A stretch of DNA of 64,000 nucleotides, from assembly GCF_001028665.1 (NCBI RefSeq), contig NZ_CP011504.1, positions 2,852,001 through 2,916,000 on the forward strand. The letters run 5' to 3'. The DNA is from Burkholderia pyrrocinia. Its GTDB lineage: Bacteria > Pseudomonadota > Gammaproteobacteria > Burkholderiales > Burkholderiaceae. Made by a program: the position numbers and the translations under genes. Each line of letters begins with the position of its first letter. Positions within the stretch are counted from its first letter, which is position 1. Of this stretch, positions 54,106-63,632 are shown in pieces. Below the pieces are notes generated by a model. It ran no database searches. It was not told the origin of the DNA and saw nothing but the letters and a program-made list of their open reading frames with translations.

Positions 54106-54249
54106 ATGCAAACGTCTAATGTCTCCGATCGTTCCACCCAATCCGCTGGCTGGCTCGCACGTGTTGGCGAGCTGCTTGCAGAGGCCTGGCAACTCCACCT
54201 CGAGAACTGCGAAGTCATCGCCGAAGCGCACGCGCGCCTCCCGCGCTGA
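54106..54249 (+). CDS. Small helical protein of unknown function
   Basis: The product has 47 residues from ATG 54106: a short polar start followed by an amphipathic helix, GWLARVGELLAEAWQLHLENCEVIAEAHARLPR. It has no signal peptide and one cysteine. An upstream in-frame ATG at 54061 would put the repeat element inside the gene, so the later start is favoured. A strong terminator hairpin follows at 54283-54311, which supports real transcription. No family recognised. Confidence 0.6.
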   Translation: MQTSNVSDRSTQSAGWLARVGELLAEAWQLHLENCEVIAEAHARLPR

Positions 54250-54282
54250 GCGGTAGGACCAGGGCAGCACGGGTTTGAAATG

Positions 54283-54311
54283 AATGACGGTCCGTCGAGC
54301 GGACCGTCATT
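54283..54311 (+). terminator. Terminator after the 47-residue protein gene
   Basis: A stem of 11 bp, AATGACGGTCC (54283-54293) with GGACCGTCATT (54301-54311), encloses a seven-base loop. One further T follows before GC, so the U-tract is short. It also lies ahead of the convergent phosphoesterase gene. Confidence 0.65.
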
Positions 54312-54380
54312 TGCAATCGGGCATGCTTTCCGCCGCGGCCTGCGCCGGTCTCCCGGCCGGGTTCCTGCGACGGGCGGGCG

Positions 54381-57251
54381 TCAGCCCTTCACCGCATGCT
54401 TCGCGGGCGCCGGCCGCGCGTCGTCATCGTCGTCGTGCCGCCGCGTCGCCTGCTGCGTATCGCCCGGCCGCACCGGGTACGCCTTCGCCCCCATCAGCCC
54501 CTTCCACAGCACCTTGTTGTACGCGACCGCATCGAGCCGGTCCTCGACCGAGAAGTCCATCCCGCGCGTGACCGCTGCCCAGTAGCGCATCCCGTGCGTC
54601 GGCTTGAGCGCCGCCGTCTTGATGTCGCCCGCCGGGATCGGCAACTGCGTGTTCGCGAGCAGGCCCGACGCGACCGCCTTGTACGTCCACTTCGACTGAT
54701 TCATGTCGAACACGTCGGTCATCGGCCCTTGCGTTGCGTCGAACAGCCCGAGGTGATCGAGATTCAGCACCTCCGTGATCGTGCGGATCATGTTGACCGT
54801 CGTGTAATGCGTGCTGACGACCGCGTTCTGCTTCACGTACGGCCCGATCACGAATGCCGTGCTGCGATGTGCGTCGACGTGGTCCGGCCCGTCTTGCGCA
54901 TCGTCCTCGACGATGAAGATCAGCGTGTCCGCCGCATACGGGCTGTTCGCCAGCGCCTGCGCGACGCGGCCGACCGCATAGTCGTTGTCGGCCATGTCGA
55001 GCTCCGGCGTGTTGACGCCGTCCAGCGACGACGCAAAGCTGCCGGTATGGTCATGCGGCAGGCGCAACAGCGTCAGCGCGGGCATCTGGCCGTTGGCGAC
55101 GAACTGGTTGAATTCGCGCTCCCACTCCAGCTCGCGGTACAGGTCCGGATACGCGTTGTCGTAACCGCGGAAATACGGATCGGTGCGATCGACGAGCGCA
55201 GGCGTCACGCTGTACCCCTGCACCTTGTTGTCGGCGAACGGCGCGCGATCCATCGGAATCGCGTTCGGGCCGCCGTTGCGCGAGATATCCATGAAGAAGC
55301 CGTAGTTGCGCACCGTCAGCCCCGCGCGCAGCGCAGCGTTCCAGATATAGCCCTGCTGCACGGCGTCGGACGGGCCGTCCGGCGCCGACACGTCGGCCGT
55401 GCCGGGCAGCAGGTCGGGGTCGGCCGGCGTGAGCGGGTTCGCCGTCGTACGTTGCGCGCCGGTCAGGCCGACGTCGACGTTTCGGTTCTGGCCTTCCCAG
55501 TCGTAAGAGCCGCCACGCGAGCCGCTGCGCACCGGGCTGCCGGCATAGTTGACGGGCAGCATCTTCGCGCCGGCGTCGGATTCGCGCGCGCCGGTCGACC
55601 ACGGCCAGCCGTTGCCGCTCACGTCGCCGGAATCGTGGAAGTTGTCGAGCGTGACGAACGTCTTCGCGAGCGCGTGCATGCTCGGCGTCGTCGCGTCCGG
55701 GAACTCGGCCAGCGACGGATCGCCGTTCCCGCGGCCCAGATCGCCGAGGACCTGGTCATACGTGCGGTTCTCCTTGACGATATAGATCACGTGCTTGATC
55801 TTCTGCCGCAGCGCGTTCATCGTCGCGACGTCGGCGCTGGAAAGCGCGGCATTGAAGCTGTTGTTGTCGGCAACCTGCTTCGTCAGCAGACCGAGCGTCG
55901 CGCTGTCCGGCGCGGGCATCCACATGAAGCCGCCCTTGCTCAACTGCTCGATGTACTGGTTCTCCACCAGGTGCACGGGCGAGTTCTTGACCGGGCACGG
56001 CACGGTCCGGCCGCTGTCCTTGCAGTTACCCGGATTCGGCCCCGGCATGTTCTTCGTGTAGACCATGTAGAGCGCGTTGTTCGCGCCGACCGCGACGTCG
56101 GACGGATACCATCCGGTCGGAATCAGTCCGGTCACTTTCGCCGTATCGCCGGACAGCGAGACGACCGCGACGTCGTTGGTGCCGCGATTGGTCACGTACA
56201 GCGCGGTTTCGTCCGGCGACAGCGCAAGCCCGTTCGGCGACGCGCCGCGATACTGCATTTCCGTGACGAGCCCCGCGGGCGCAACCGTCGACACGCTCGA
56301 CACCACCTTGTTCGATGTCGTATCGATCACCGACACGATGTCGGCGTTGTCGGACGCGACGTAGAGGCGCGTCTGCGCCCGGTTCAGCACCATCTTGTTC
56401 GGATTGCCCTTGACCGGGATACGCGTGACGACCTGCGGCGCATTGGTCGAGATGTCGACGACGACGATCTCCCGATCGCGTTCGCTCGACACGTAGGCCG
56501 TCTTGTTGCCGACGATGCGCACTGCGTTCGGATATTCGCCGCCGGGCGCGCCCGCTGCGCCGCCGCTCTTGCCCGGCCGGAGATCGCGTTCGGCCAGAAC
56601 GGCGCCGGCCGCGACATCGACCAGCGTGACGGAGTCGTGATAGCGGTTTGCCACGACCGCGCGCTTGCCGTCCGCCGTCACGTCGACGCCGGTCGCGAGC
56701 GGCGAGCTGCCAAGGCCGTTGCCGCCCTTGTGATTCAGCGCGATCGGCGCGCCGGCTTCGCCCCACACGCCCTGCGACAGCGCAAACACATGCAGGTTGT
56801 CGTCGCCGCCGCCCGTCACGTAGAAATGCTGGCCGTCCGCCGCGAACGCAATGCCGACGTAGGTATTCGGCACCGGCAGCACCTGCTTCTTCACCGGCGT
56901 GCCGCCCGACACGTCGAACACGAACACGTACTCGCTCGAATCCGCACTGATCAGCTTGCCGCCCGCATCGAGCCTGTTGTTGTAGCCGCTCGTCAACACG
57001 AGCAGCGTCTTGCGGTCCGGGCTGAGCGCCTCCGACACCGGCTGGCCGGCGATCAGGTCCGGCACATCCTGCAGCCCCGGATTCAGCGCGACGAGCGTCG
57101 TGCCAGGCGCGGCCGACGGCGTGACGCGCTGTCCGGTCGACAGCAGCGTCGACGTGGTGTCGCCGAGCGTCGCGGTCGTGTTCACGGAATCGCTGTTGCA
57201 CGCGGTCAATGTCGCGGCAACCGCTCCGGCAAGGACGAGAATCTTGTACAC
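54381..57251 (-). CDS. Beta-propeller (YncE-like) plus alkaline phosphatase-like lipoprotein
   Basis: The product has 956 residues from a GTG start behind CCAGGAG. A lipoprotein signal with lipobox LTAC puts the anchor at C18. Residues of about 60-450 form a YVTN/YncE-like propeller with repeated blades such as VALSPDETALYVTNRGTNDVAVV and LYVASDNADIVSVIDTTSNKVV. From about 480 on, a phosphoesterase domain follows: KHVIYIVKENRTYDQVLGDLG and TLIFIVEDDAQDGPDHVDAHR. It would sit on the membrane facing the periplasm and hydrolyse a phosphate ester. The tail is rich in D and H (RRHDDDDDARP). An Lrp gene lies upstream on the same strand. Confidence 0.92.
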   Translation of the reverse strand: MYKILVLAGAVAATLTACNSDSVNTTATLGDTTSTLLSTGQRVTPSAAPGTTLVALNPGLQDVPDLIAGQPVSEALSPDRKTLLVLTSGYNNRLDAGGKLISADSSEYVFVFDVSGGTPVKKQVLPVPNTYVGIAFAADGQHFYVTGGGDDNLHVFALSQGVWGEAGAPIALNHKGGNGLGSSPLATGVDVTADGKRAVVANRYHDSVTLVDVAAGAVLAERDLRPGKSGGAAGAPGGEYPNAVRIVGNKTAYVSSERDREIVVVDISTNAPQVVTRIPVKGNPNKMVLNRAQTRLYVASDNADIVSVIDTTSNKVVSSVSTVAPAGLVTEMQYRGASPNGLALSPDETALYVTNRGTNDVAVVSLSGDTAKVTGLIPTGWYPSDVAVGANNALYMVYTKNMPGPNPGNCKDSGRTVPCPVKNSPVHLVENQYIEQLSKGGFMWMPAPDSATLGLLTKQVADNNSFNAALSSADVATMNALRQKIKHVIYIVKENRTYDQVLGDLGRGNGDPSLAEFPDATTPSMHALAKTFVTLDNFHDSGDVSGNGWPWSTGARESDAGAKMLPVNYAGSPVRSGSRGGSYDWEGQNRNVDVGLTGAQRTTANPLTPADPDLLPGTADVSAPDGPSDAVQQGYIWNAALRAGLTVRNYGFFMDISRNGGPNAIPMDRAPFADNKVQGYSVTPALVDRTDPYFRGYDNAYPDLYRELEWEREFNQFVANGQMPALTLLRLPHDHTGSFASSLDGVNTPELDMADNDYAVGRVAQALANSPYAADTLIFIVEDDAQDGPDHVDAHRSTAFVIGPYVKQNAVVSTHYTTVNMIRTITEVLNLDHLGLFDATQGPMTDVFDMNQSKWTYKAVASGLLANTQLPIPAGDIKTAALKPTHGMRYWAAVTRGMDFSVEDRLDAVAYNKVLWKGLMGAKAYPVRPGDTQQATRRHDDDDDARPAPAKHAVKG

Positions 57252-57526
57252 GGATGCTCCTGGTCGTCGAATGAGAACGTTTTCACCGCCCCACCGAAAC
57301 GAGCGGTAATAATTCGTAACGAACAGCAGGATATTGACCGTGGGTGAACCACCGGTGACGGCAACCTTGCCGAAGGCATTCAAGCGCTTTCGTTTCGCCT
57401 TCCATCACGGCTCGGTGCGCGCGCCGGCCCGTGCGCATTGCGCGTCGACGACGGCCGCGCATGCCGATCGCGGGCGATGGGCAACCCGCGCGGTGCGGCG
57501 CGCGCAGCGACCCGCGCCCCGAACGT
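57252..57526. other. Intergenic region between Lrp and phosphoesterase genes
   Basis: 275 bases. The part next to the phosphoesterase gene (57290-57345) is less GC-rich and may contain its promoter. Nothing else is recognised. Confidence 0.35.
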
Positions 57527-58009
57527 TCACACCTGGATCGAAGGCACATCCTTCATGCAGCGCAGCGCGAACATCGAGCGGCTGTGACGGATGCTCGAGA
57601 TCCTGTACAGCTTTTCCCGCAGGAACCGCTCGTAGCCGGCCGTGCCGTCCACGGCGACCTTGATCCAGTAGTCGTACTCGCCCGACACCAGATACGCTTC
57701 GAGCACTTCCGGCAGCGCGGCCAGTTCCGCGCCGAAACGCGCCAGCGCATCGTCTTCGTGACGATCGAGCGTGACTTCGAGGATCACGATGTCCGCGTAG
57801 CCGAGCATGCGCTGGTTGACGAGCGCGACGTAACCGTCGATGTAGCCGTCGGCTTCGAGCTGCCGCGTGCGGTTCCAGCACGCGGTCGTCGACATGCCGA
57901 TCTGTTCGGCCAGTTCGGCGTTCGACAGGCGCGCATTTTTCTGCAATGCACCAAGGATCTTGCGGTCCTGATTGTCGAGCGTTTTCGGCGTGCGTTCGCG
58001 GTTGGCCAT
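57527..58009 (-). CDS. Lrp/AsnC-family transcriptional regulator
   Basis: The product has 160 residues. The helix-turn-helix is LDNQDRKILGALQKNARLSNAELAEQIGMSTTACWNRTRQLEADGYIDGYVA (first 60 residues), followed by the ferredoxin-like RAM domain EVLEAYLVSGEYDYWIKVAV that binds amino acids. It diverges from a LysE-type exporter gene, an arrangement known for amino acid export control. A 13-bp inverted repeat sits just before its start codon. Confidence 0.93.
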   Translation of the reverse strand: MANRERTPKTLDNQDRKILGALQKNARLSNAELAEQIGMSTTACWNRTRQLEADGYIDGYVALVNQRMLGYADIVILEVTLDRHEDDALARFGAELAALPEVLEAYLVSGEYDYWIKVAVDGTAGYERFLREKLYRISSIRHSRSMFALRCMKDVPSIQV

Positions 58010-58013
58010 GATG

Positions 58014-58026
58014 AGAAGAATCTTCT
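58014..58026. promoter_or_regulatory. AGAAGA-A-TCTTCT inverted repeat at the Lrp gene
   Basis: Perfect 6-bp arms around a central base, five bases upstream of the Lrp-type start codon. Candidate autoregulatory site. Confidence 0.5.
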
Positions 58027-58296
58027 ACTGAAAATCGGCATTCTATCTGAACAGGATTCCGGTTTCAGACCCGTTTCGCCGGAAAACAGGAAGCCTTTTA
58101 ACCGGCCCGCTTGATACATTTTCTCCATGCCTGTTGCCCGGCACGCTCCCCGCGACAACCCCTTCGCACCGGGACGCACGGCCGCAATCACGAGTTGCGG
58201 TGCCGGACAAGCAGGCATGCGATTCCCCGCCGCCCGCACGCCTATCCGACCGCGTGCGGAGCCGGTGCCTGCGTCCCCGTTCTTGCACTTCCCGTC
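58027..58296. promoter_or_regulatory. Divergent region between Lrp and LysE genes
   Basis: 270 bases. The first 90 are A+T-richer than the rest and should hold the promoters. No further repeat or gene is recognised. Confidence 0.35.
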
Positions 58297-58971
<675 letters not shown>

Positions 58972-59015
58972 GCGAGCAGCGCAACCTCGGACGGCTGCGC
59001 CTGCCGAAACCCGAC

Positions 59016-59141
59016 ATGGTGTTTTCGCCGCTGCAACTCGCGGGCGAGTTTCTCGCGCGCACGCTCAACGACGAACCGGTCGACAAGTCGGTGATCTCGC
59101 ACCTGCTGTACGTGCACGGCCGATGCCGCATGATGCGTTGA
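59016..59141 (+). CDS. Possible 41-residue peptide or gene relic
   Basis: MVFSPLQLAGEFLARTLNDE and DKSVISHLLYVHGRCRMMR look more like protein than the Arg-rich shadows around it, and the frame extends upstream without an ATG to the LysE stop. There is no convincing ribosome site. It could be the tail of a lost gene. Its stop codon lies in the first copy of the 8-bp repeat. Confidence 0.25.
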   Translation: MVFSPLQLAGEFLARTLNDEPVDKSVISHLLYVHGRCRMMR

Positions 59142-59173
59142 GCCGTTGAGCCGTTGAGCCGTTGAGCCGTTGA
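59136..59173. repeat. Tandem 8-bp repeat (CGTTGAGC)4.75
   Basis: Four perfect copies of CGTTGAGC plus CGTTGA run from 59136 to 59173, between the LysE and YqaA-like genes and ending about 45 bases before the next start codon. Confidence 0.85.
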
Positions 59174-59218
59174 CAGTGTGACCCACGGCCACCGGCGCTC
59201 GGCCGGTACAATCGCGCG

Positions 59219-59650
59219 ATGTCCGAATTGCTCACTTACGGCGGCCTGTTCGCCGTGTCGATGGTCGCCGCGACCCTGTTGCCGCTCCAGTCCGAAGCCG
59301 TGCTCGCCGGCCTGCTCCTCGCCGAGCGCGAACCCGTGTGGGCGCTGGTGCTCGTCGCGAGCATCGGCAACGTCGCCGGCTCCGCGATCAACTGGGCGCT
59401 CGGGCGCGGCATCGAGCATTTCCGCGACCGCCGCTGGTTTCCGGTCAAGCCGTCCGCGCTCGCGCGCGCCGAGCGCTGGTATGCGCGCTACGGCCGCTGG
59501 TCGCTGCTGCTGAGCTGGGCGCCGGTGATCGGCGATCCGCTGACGATGATCGCCGGCGTGCTGCGCGAGCCGCTGCCGACCTTTCTCGCAATCGTCACGA
59601 TCGCGAAGGTCGGTCGTTATCTGGCGGTCGCGTGGCTCGTGACGGTCTGA
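59219..59650 (+). CDS. YqaA/DedA-like small membrane protein
   Basis: The product has 143 residues. LLTYGGLFAVSMVAATLLPLQSEAVLAGLL and NVAGSAINWALGRGIEHF are typical of YqaA, a short SNARE-associated/DedA-like protein, followed by RWYARYGRWSLLLSWAPVIGDPLTMIAGVLREPL. It has three to four membrane segments. DedA relatives move phospholipid carriers or maintain membrane potential; this short form has no assigned role. Confidence 0.9.
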   Translation: MSELLTYGGLFAVSMVAATLLPLQSEAVLAGLLLAEREPVWALVLVASIGNVAGSAINWALGRGIEHFRDRRWFPVKPSALARAERWYARYGRWSLLLSWAPVIGDPLTMIAGVLREPLPTFLAIVTIAKVGRYLAVAWLVTV

Positions 59651-59793
59651 CGCGGCCTTTCCTCCGCCGACGGCGCCTGCTCGCGCCACCACCGGCTTCG
59701 CATCGCTAAAGAATTCGCCAAAGCTGCCGTATTCCTTACGATGTGCGGTGACGCGTGCGTTCCGCCCCTCTCCCTCCCCACTCAGGATGCCGT

Positions 59794-61776
59794 ATGAGAT
59801 TGACCCAATTGGGCCGGGTGAGCGTCGGCGCGCGCCTTGCCGCGCTGGCGTGCGCGCTCGTTGCACTGCTGTTCACCGTTTTCGCTTGGGCGCTCGCCCA
59901 TTTTGCCAGCCAACAACTCGCGGACGAGGCGCACGCGCGAATCGCCGACAAGGAGCAGTCGATCCGTGCGATGGTCGAGATGTTCGACAAGGCGCTGTCG
60001 GCCGAAGCCAGTCGCTCGATGTCGCTGTTCGCGAGTTTCCTCCCCGCCGATTTCTCGCTCGACCCGGCGCGCACCGTCGACATCGGCGGCGTTGCCGCGC
60101 CCACGCTTTCCGCGGGCGGCCAGCCGCTCGACCTCGATTACTCGATTCCCGACCAGTTCCTGAAGAAAAGCGGCGCGATCGCGACGATCTTCGCGCGCGA
60201 CGGCGACGATTTCGTGCGCATCACGACGTCGCTGAAGAAACAGGACGGGGCACGCGCGGTCGGCACGCGCCTCGATCGCGCGAGCCCCGCGTACGCGCCG
60301 CTCGTCGCCGGGCGCAGCTACACGGGCCTCGCCAAACTGTTCGGCCGGTCGTACATCACGCAGTACAAGCCGGTCACCGACGCAACCGGCCGCGTGATCG
60401 GCGCACTGTTCGTCGGTCTCGACGTCGGCGCCGAGCTGCAAGTCGTCCAGGACGGCATCCGTGCGTTGAAGGTCGGCGAGAACGGCTACTACTTCGTGCT
60501 CGACGCATCGCCGGGCGCATCGCGCGGCACCCTCGTCGTCCATCCCGACGCAGCCGGCCAGCGCGCCGACGACTCGCGCGCGCCGTACACGCAGATGCTC
60601 GCGGCCGGCCAGGGCCGGCTCGCGTATACGTCGGCCGACCCGGCCGCGCACGACAGCCAGCCAACCGCGAAATTCGTGTCGTTCACGACGATTCCGCAGT
60701 GGCAGTGGCTGGTCGGCGGCATCGCGGTCGACGACGAACTGCTCGCCGGCATGCGCACCCTCCGCGACCGCTTCCTGATGATCGCAGCCGTGCTCGTCGC
60801 GGCGTTCGCGGCGCTGTTCGTCGTCGTCGTGAAGCGCGTCGTGAGCCGGCCGCTCGACGCGGCGGCACGTGCTTCCGAACGCTACGCGGCGGGCGACCTC
60901 AGCGTGCGGATCCGCGACGGCGAGGCGGCACGCAGTGCCGCGGGCAACGACGAGATCGGCCGGCTCGTGCAGGCAGTCGACGGGATCGGCGACGGCCTGG
61001 CGCGGATCGTCGCACAGGTACGCAGCGGCTCGGCCGGCATCGCGCGCGGCATGGTCGGCATCGCGGCCGGCAGCGGTAACATCGCCGCGCGGATCGCGAC
61101 GCAGGCGAGCAGCGTCGAACAGACGGCGGCCAGCATGGAGCAGATCACGGCCGCCGTGCAGCAGAACGCCGAGCACGCGGCGCAAGCGAACGCGCTGGTC
61201 GCGAACGCATCGGCCGCCGCGACCGACGGCGACGCGGCAGTACAGCGCGTGGTCGCGACGATGGACGAAATCGGCCGTGCAACGCGCCGGATCGCCGAAA
61301 TCACGAGCGCGATCGAAGGCATCGCATTCCAGACCAACATCCTGGCGCTGAACGCAGCCGTCGAGGCCGCCCGCGCGGGCGAGCACGGCAAGGGCTTCGC
61401 GGTGGTCGCGGCCGAAGTGCGCGCGCTCGCGCAGCGCAGCGCGGCCGCGGTCAAGGAAATCGACGCGCTGAGCGCCGAATCGTCGACGACCGTCGAACAG
61501 GGTTACCGAATCGCCGACGCGGCGCGCGGCACGATGCGCGACATCGTCGCCCGCGTCGATCAGGTCCGCACGCTGATCGGCGAGATCAGCGCCGCGTCGC
61601 GAGAGCAATCGGCCGGTATCGAGCAGGTGAACCAGGCCGTTACGCAGATCGGGGAGGCCACGCAGCAGAATGCGACGCTGATCTCGGATGCAGAACGCGC
61701 GGCCGTCGCACTGCGCGACCAGGCCGCGCAACTGTCGGAAGCCGTCAGCGTGTTCCGGCTCGAGCGCGACGCATGA
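59794..61776 (+). CDS. Methyl-accepting chemotaxis protein
   Basis: The product has 660 residues. Two membrane segments (about 15-38 and 325-347) enclose a periplasmic Cache-type ligand domain containing [25 protein letters not shown] and [18 protein letters not shown] (about 350-405) and the signalling domain follow, with the hairpin tip [41 protein letters not shown]. The C-terminus ends without a CheR-docking pentapeptide. It would report a small molecule to the Che system encoded elsewhere. The ATG at 59794 is chosen because upstream residues are Pro/Arg-rich and not membrane-like. Confidence 0.95.
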   Translation: MRLTQLGRVSVGARLAALACALVALLFTVFAWALAHFASQQLADEAHARIADKEQSIRAMVEMFDKALSAEASRSMSLFASFLPADFSLDPARTVDIGGVAAPTLSAGGQPLDLDYSIPDQFLKKSGAIATIFARDGDDFVRITTSLKKQDGARAVGTRLDRASPAYAPLVAGRSYTGLAKLFGRSYITQYKPVTDATGRVIGALFVGLDVGAELQVVQDGIRALKVGENGYYFVLDASPGASRGTLVVHPDAAGQRADDSRAPYTQMLAAGQGRLAYTSADPAAHDSQPTAKFVSFTTIPQWQWLVGGIAVDDELLAGMRTLRDRFLMIAAVLVAAFAALFVVVVKRVVSRPLDAAARASERYAAGDLSVRIRDGEAARSAAGNDEIGRLVQAVDGIGDGLARIVAQVRSGSAGIARGMVGIAAGSGNIAARIATQASSVEQTAASMEQITAAVQQNAEHAAQANALVANASAAATDGDAAVQRVVATMDEIGRATRRIAEITSAIEGIAFQTNILALNAAVEAARAGEHGKGFAVVAAEVRALAQRSAAAVKEIDALSAESSTTVEQGYRIADAARGTMRDIVARVDQVRTLIGEISAASREQSAGIEQVNQAVTQIGEATQQNATLISDAERAAVALRDQAAQLSEAVSVFRLERDA

Positions 61777-61811
61777 GCGTCGACCGGCGGCGAGCGGTGG
61801 CCGCTCGCTGC

Positions 61812-63464
61812 CTACTTCTTCTCCCCCGCCAGGTCGATCGCCTTGTCCGATCCGACCGCATTGCGCAACTGGAACTTCTGGATCTTGCCGGTCGACGTCT
61901 TCGGCAGCTCGCCGAAGCGCACGGCCTTCGGCACCTTGAAGCCCGCGAGCAGTTGCCGGCAGTGCGCGACGATTTCCTCCTCGGTCGCGCTCGCGCCTTC
62001 GCGCAGCTCGACGAACGCACACGGCACCTCGCCCCATTTCGGGTCGGGCATCGCAACGACAGCCGCAACGGCGACGGCCGGATGCCGGTACAGCGCGTCC
62101 TCGACCTCGATGCTCGAGATGTTCTCGCCGCCCGAAATGATGATGTCCTTGCGACGGTCCTTGATGCGGATATAGCCGTCCGGCGTCAGCACGCCGAGAT
62201 CGCCCGTATGAAACCAGCCGCCGTGGAACGCCTCGTCGGTCGCCTTCGGGTTCTTCAGGTAGCCCTTCATGCAGATGTTGCCGCGGAACATGATCTCGCC
62301 GAGCGTCTCGCCGTCGGCCGGCACCGGCGCCATCGTGTCGGGATCGAGCACCGTCGCGCCCGCTTCGAGGTGGTAGCGCACGCCCTGGCGCGCATTGAGC
62401 CGCGCGCGCTCTTCATCGGAAAGTTCTTCCCAGTGCGACTGCTTCGCGCACACGGTCGCCGGGCCGTAAACCTCGGTCAGCCCGTACACGTGCAGCAGGT
62501 CGAAGCCGATTTCCTTCATCTTCGCGATCACGGCCGGTGCAGGCGCCGCGCCCGCGACCATCGCGTGCACCGTGTGGTCGATCCCTTCGCGGAATTCGGC
62601 CGGCGCGTTCGCGATCGCGCTCTGCACGATCGGCGCGCCGCAATAGTGCGTGATGCGTTCGCGGCGAATCAGGTCGAACACGGTCTTCGCGTCGAACTTG
62701 CGCAGGCACACATTCACGCCGGCGCGCGCCGCGACGGCCCACGGGAAGCACCAGCCGTTGCAGTGGAACATCGGCAGCGTCCACAGATACACCGCGTGCT
62801 TCGGCATGTCCCATTCGAGGAGGTTGCTGATCGCCGCCAGATACGCGCCGCGATGGTGGTAGACCACGCCCTTCGGATCGCCGGTCGTGCCGGACGTATA
62901 GTTCAGCGCAATCGCGTCCCATTCGTCGGCGGGCGGCGTCCATGCGTAGTCGGCATCGCCGCCGGCGACGAACGCTTCATAGTCGGTCGCGCCCGCGAAC
63001 CGGTCGGGATCGGCCGGCATCGCATCGGCCACGCTGACGATCTTCAGGCCCGGCACTTCGAGCGCCGCGCGATGCGCGAGCTCCGCGTATTCGGTATCGA
63101 CGATCAGCACCTTCGCCTCGCCGTGACGCAGCATGAACAGCACCGACGGCACGTCGAGCCGCGTGTTGATCGTGTTCAGCACGGCGCCGGCCATCGGCAC
63201 GCCGAAGTGCGCCTCGACCATCGCCGGGATGTTCGGCAGCATCGCCGCGACGGTGTCGCCGCGCTCGACGCCGGCCTGCGCGAGCGCGCTCGCCAACTGC
63301 TTCGCGCGCGCGTAGGTCTCGCCCCACGTGCGCCGCACGTCGCCGTGCACGATCGCGAGGCGCTCGCCGTAGACCTCGGCCGTCCGGACCAGGAAGTCGA
63401 TCGGCGTGAGCGGTACGTAATTGGCATCGCGGCGGCCGAGCCCGGCCTCGAACATCTGCGTCAT
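61812..63464 (-). CDS. AMP-forming acyl-CoA synthetase
   Basis: The product has 550 residues. The adenylate motif LNYTSGTTGDPKGVVYHHRGAY, the A5 motif VYGLTEVYGPATV, the A8 hinge IRIKDRRKDIIISGGENISSIEVEDAL and the C-terminal lysine in PKTSTGKIQK are complete. The group (AlkK/medium-chain acyl-CoA ligase type) activates medium-chain or branched fatty acids through an acyl-AMP. The substrate is not determined. The start follows GGAGACAGGATC. It diverges from the Crp/Fnr-like gene and is convergent with the chemoreceptor gene. Confidence 0.94.
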   Translation of the reverse strand: MTQMFEAGLGRRDANYVPLTPIDFLVRTAEVYGERLAIVHGDVRRTWGETYARAKQLASALAQAGVERGDTVAAMLPNIPAMVEAHFGVPMAGAVLNTINTRLDVPSVLFMLRHGEAKVLIVDTEYAELAHRAALEVPGLKIVSVADAMPADPDRFAGATDYEAFVAGGDADYAWTPPADEWDAIALNYTSGTTGDPKGVVYHHRGAYLAAISNLLEWDMPKHAVYLWTLPMFHCNGWCFPWAVAARAGVNVCLRKFDAKTVFDLIRRERITHYCGAPIVQSAIANAPAEFREGIDHTVHAMVAGAAPAPAVIAKMKEIGFDLLHVYGLTEVYGPATVCAKQSHWEELSDEERARLNARQGVRYHLEAGATVLDPDTMAPVPADGETLGEIMFRGNICMKGYLKNPKATDEAFHGGWFHTGDLGVLTPDGYIRIKDRRKDIIISGGENISSIEVEDALYRHPAVAVAAVVAMPDPKWGEVPCAFVELREGASATEEEIVAHCRQLLAGFKVPKAVRFGELPKTSTGKIQKFQLRNAVGSDKAIDLAGEKK

Positions 63465-63603
63465 GATCCTGTCTCCCGTGTTCTGTCGACCGGTGTGCAT
63501 GCACCCCGGATCGTTTTGATGTGGTTCAATTGCCGACAGCCTAACCGGCGTTATTGTGAGCCGTCTGTCATCGAAACGACAGAGTGCCTTTCGAGCGCTG
63601 CGC

Positions 63604-63615
63604 GTTATCCCTAAC
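63604..63615. promoter_or_regulatory. GTTATCCCTAAC element shared with 54070-54081
   Basis: The same 12 bases occur ahead of the 47-residue protein gene and, here, 17 bases before the Crp-like start codon. It may be a shared promoter or regulator element, or chance. Confidence 0.3.
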
Positions 63616-63632
63616 CTCGCAAACCCGCACCC

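Noticed and set aside
54396..57347. Plus-strand frame of about 980 codons opposite the propeller-phosphoesterase gene
   Set aside because: Composition is Arg/His/Val-rich and lacks any motif, whereas the minus strand shows a lipobox, propeller blades and a phosphoesterase domain.
59136..59173. The CGTTGAGC tandem repeat as a CRISPR array
   Set aside because: Units are only 8 bp and directly adjacent, with no spacers and no cas genes anywhere in the window.
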